From the NCBI GenBank assembly GCA_947593895.1, contig CANQDY010000070.1, forward strand, positions 1 to 6,643: a stretch of 6,643 nt of DNA. The letters run 5' to 3'. A program made the position numbers and the translations under genes. Source of the stretch: an uncultured Bacilli bacterium (GTDB lineage Bacteria; Bacillota_I; Bacilli_A; RFN20; CAG-449). This document shows, piece by piece, positions 6,319 to 6,643 of this stretch. Positions within the stretch are counted from its first letter, which is position 1. The number at the start of each line of letters is the position of its first letter. The notes beneath the pieces are model-generated. The model was given only the letters and a program-made list of their open reading frames with translations, had not been told where the DNA came from and did not search any database.

Positions 6319-6643
6319 TTACTCGTCCTTAACATCATTTAAAATCAAACAATTTAAATTATATTTTTCTAATTTTTTGACACCAGGCAAAGCCGTTAAA
6401 CCAATTAGTGCAATCATTCCAACAACTTCACCACCAAGTTGTTCAATTAATTTTGCGGCAGCATTTAAGGTTCCACCAATTGCAACAATGTCATCAATAA
6501 TTACAACTTTTTGACCTTTCTTAATAGAATCTTTATGTATATAGAGAGTATCTTGTCCGTATTCAAGATCATAAGTATATGAAATAGTTTCTCTTGGTAA
6601 TTTCCCCTTTTTACGAACAGGAATAAAACTCCTTTTAATTTTG
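6319..6643 (-). CDS. apt: Adenine phosphoribosyltransferase, 5' part missing at window edge
   Basis: Converts adenine and PRPP to AMP plus pyrophosphate in the cytoplasm (purine salvage). Only the C-terminal 107 residues and stop are present; the family is about 170 long, so some 60-65 residues are outside. Seen (numbered from the first complete codon): FIPVRKKGKLPRETISYTYDLEYG (6-29, key residues RKKGKLPRET), typical of Apt and not of Xpt or Hpt; TLYIHKDSIKKGQ (32-44); and the PRPP-binding loop VVIIDDIVAIGGT (46-58). The loop keeps both acidic residues and GGT, but has Ile55 where Apt normally has Thr (ATGGT). The gene ends 2 nt before relA, whose Shine-Dalgarno lies inside the last apt codons. 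The adjacent apt-relA order is typical of Firmicutes. Confidence 0.95.
   Translation of the reverse strand, partial: KIKRSFIPVRKKGKLPRETISYTYDLEYGQDTLYIHKDSIKKGQKVVIIDDIVAIGGTLNAAAKLIEQLGGEVVGMIALIGLTALPGVKKLEKYNLNCLILNDVKDE

Noticed and set aside
6254..6514. 86-codon plus-strand frame
   Set aside because: It lies antisense to apt and the start of relA, both with clear family motifs; the translation has no recognisable domain and is a shadow of the real genes.

Overview
The window looks like low-GC Firmicutes or Mollicutes-type chromosome. The DNA is strongly AT-rich, synonymous codons favour A/T endings, the Shine-Dalgarno sequences are strong AAGGAGG types, and a T-box leader is present. 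Tryptophan is encoded by TGG and all long frames stay open under the standard code, so there is no sign of a TGA=Trp mycoplasma code. An Acholeplasma/Izemoplasma-like or RF39-like bacterium would fit, but this is inference from style and gene order only. Every gene is on the minus strand, so transcription runs from high to low coordinates.

Upstream block (6643 to 3166): the C-terminal part of adenine phosphoribosyltransferase (apt), then a complete bifunctional (p)ppGpp synthetase/hydrolase (relA/spoT type), then an RluA-family pseudouridine synthase. The genes are 2 nt apart (apt-relA) or overlap as TAATG (relA-rluA), so they form one translationally coupled operon. apt-relA is a classic Firmicutes pairing. 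The pseudouridine synthase sits where D-Tyr-tRNA deacylase (dtd) is usual. Its frame is interrupted: the N-terminal 40 codons, which begin on the relA stop codon, and the remaining 278 codons lie in different frames. They join seamlessly if the ribosome slips -1 on a five-U run, or if one T is missing.

Regulatory block (3138 to 2882): a consensus-like sigma-A promoter with a 17-nt spacer, then a leader of about 220 nt that is a T-box riboswitch. It contains an AGAGAG element, a GGTGAAA apical loop, a GACAC specifier that can be read as Asp GAC or His CAC, a stem III hairpin, and a fully resolvable antiterminator with the UGGUACC bulge. The terminator seems to be built by re-pairing the bulge itself (GGUACC with GGUACU) ahead of a U-tract, not by the usual capture of the 3' strand of the antiterminator.

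Downstream block (2881 to 1): hisS and aspS, 12 nt apart with the aspS Shine-Dalgarno overlapping the hisS stop. aspS runs off the window about 55-60 residues before its expected end. Both synthetases are controlled by the single T-box, which explains the interest of the double-reading specifier.

The observations most worth following are the probable frameshift in the pseudouridine synthase gene, the two-way T-box specifier with its UGGU bulge, the unusual terminator geometry, and a Thr-to-Ile change in the PRPP loop of Apt. I found no mobile element, CRISPR array or clearly new defence-type system.
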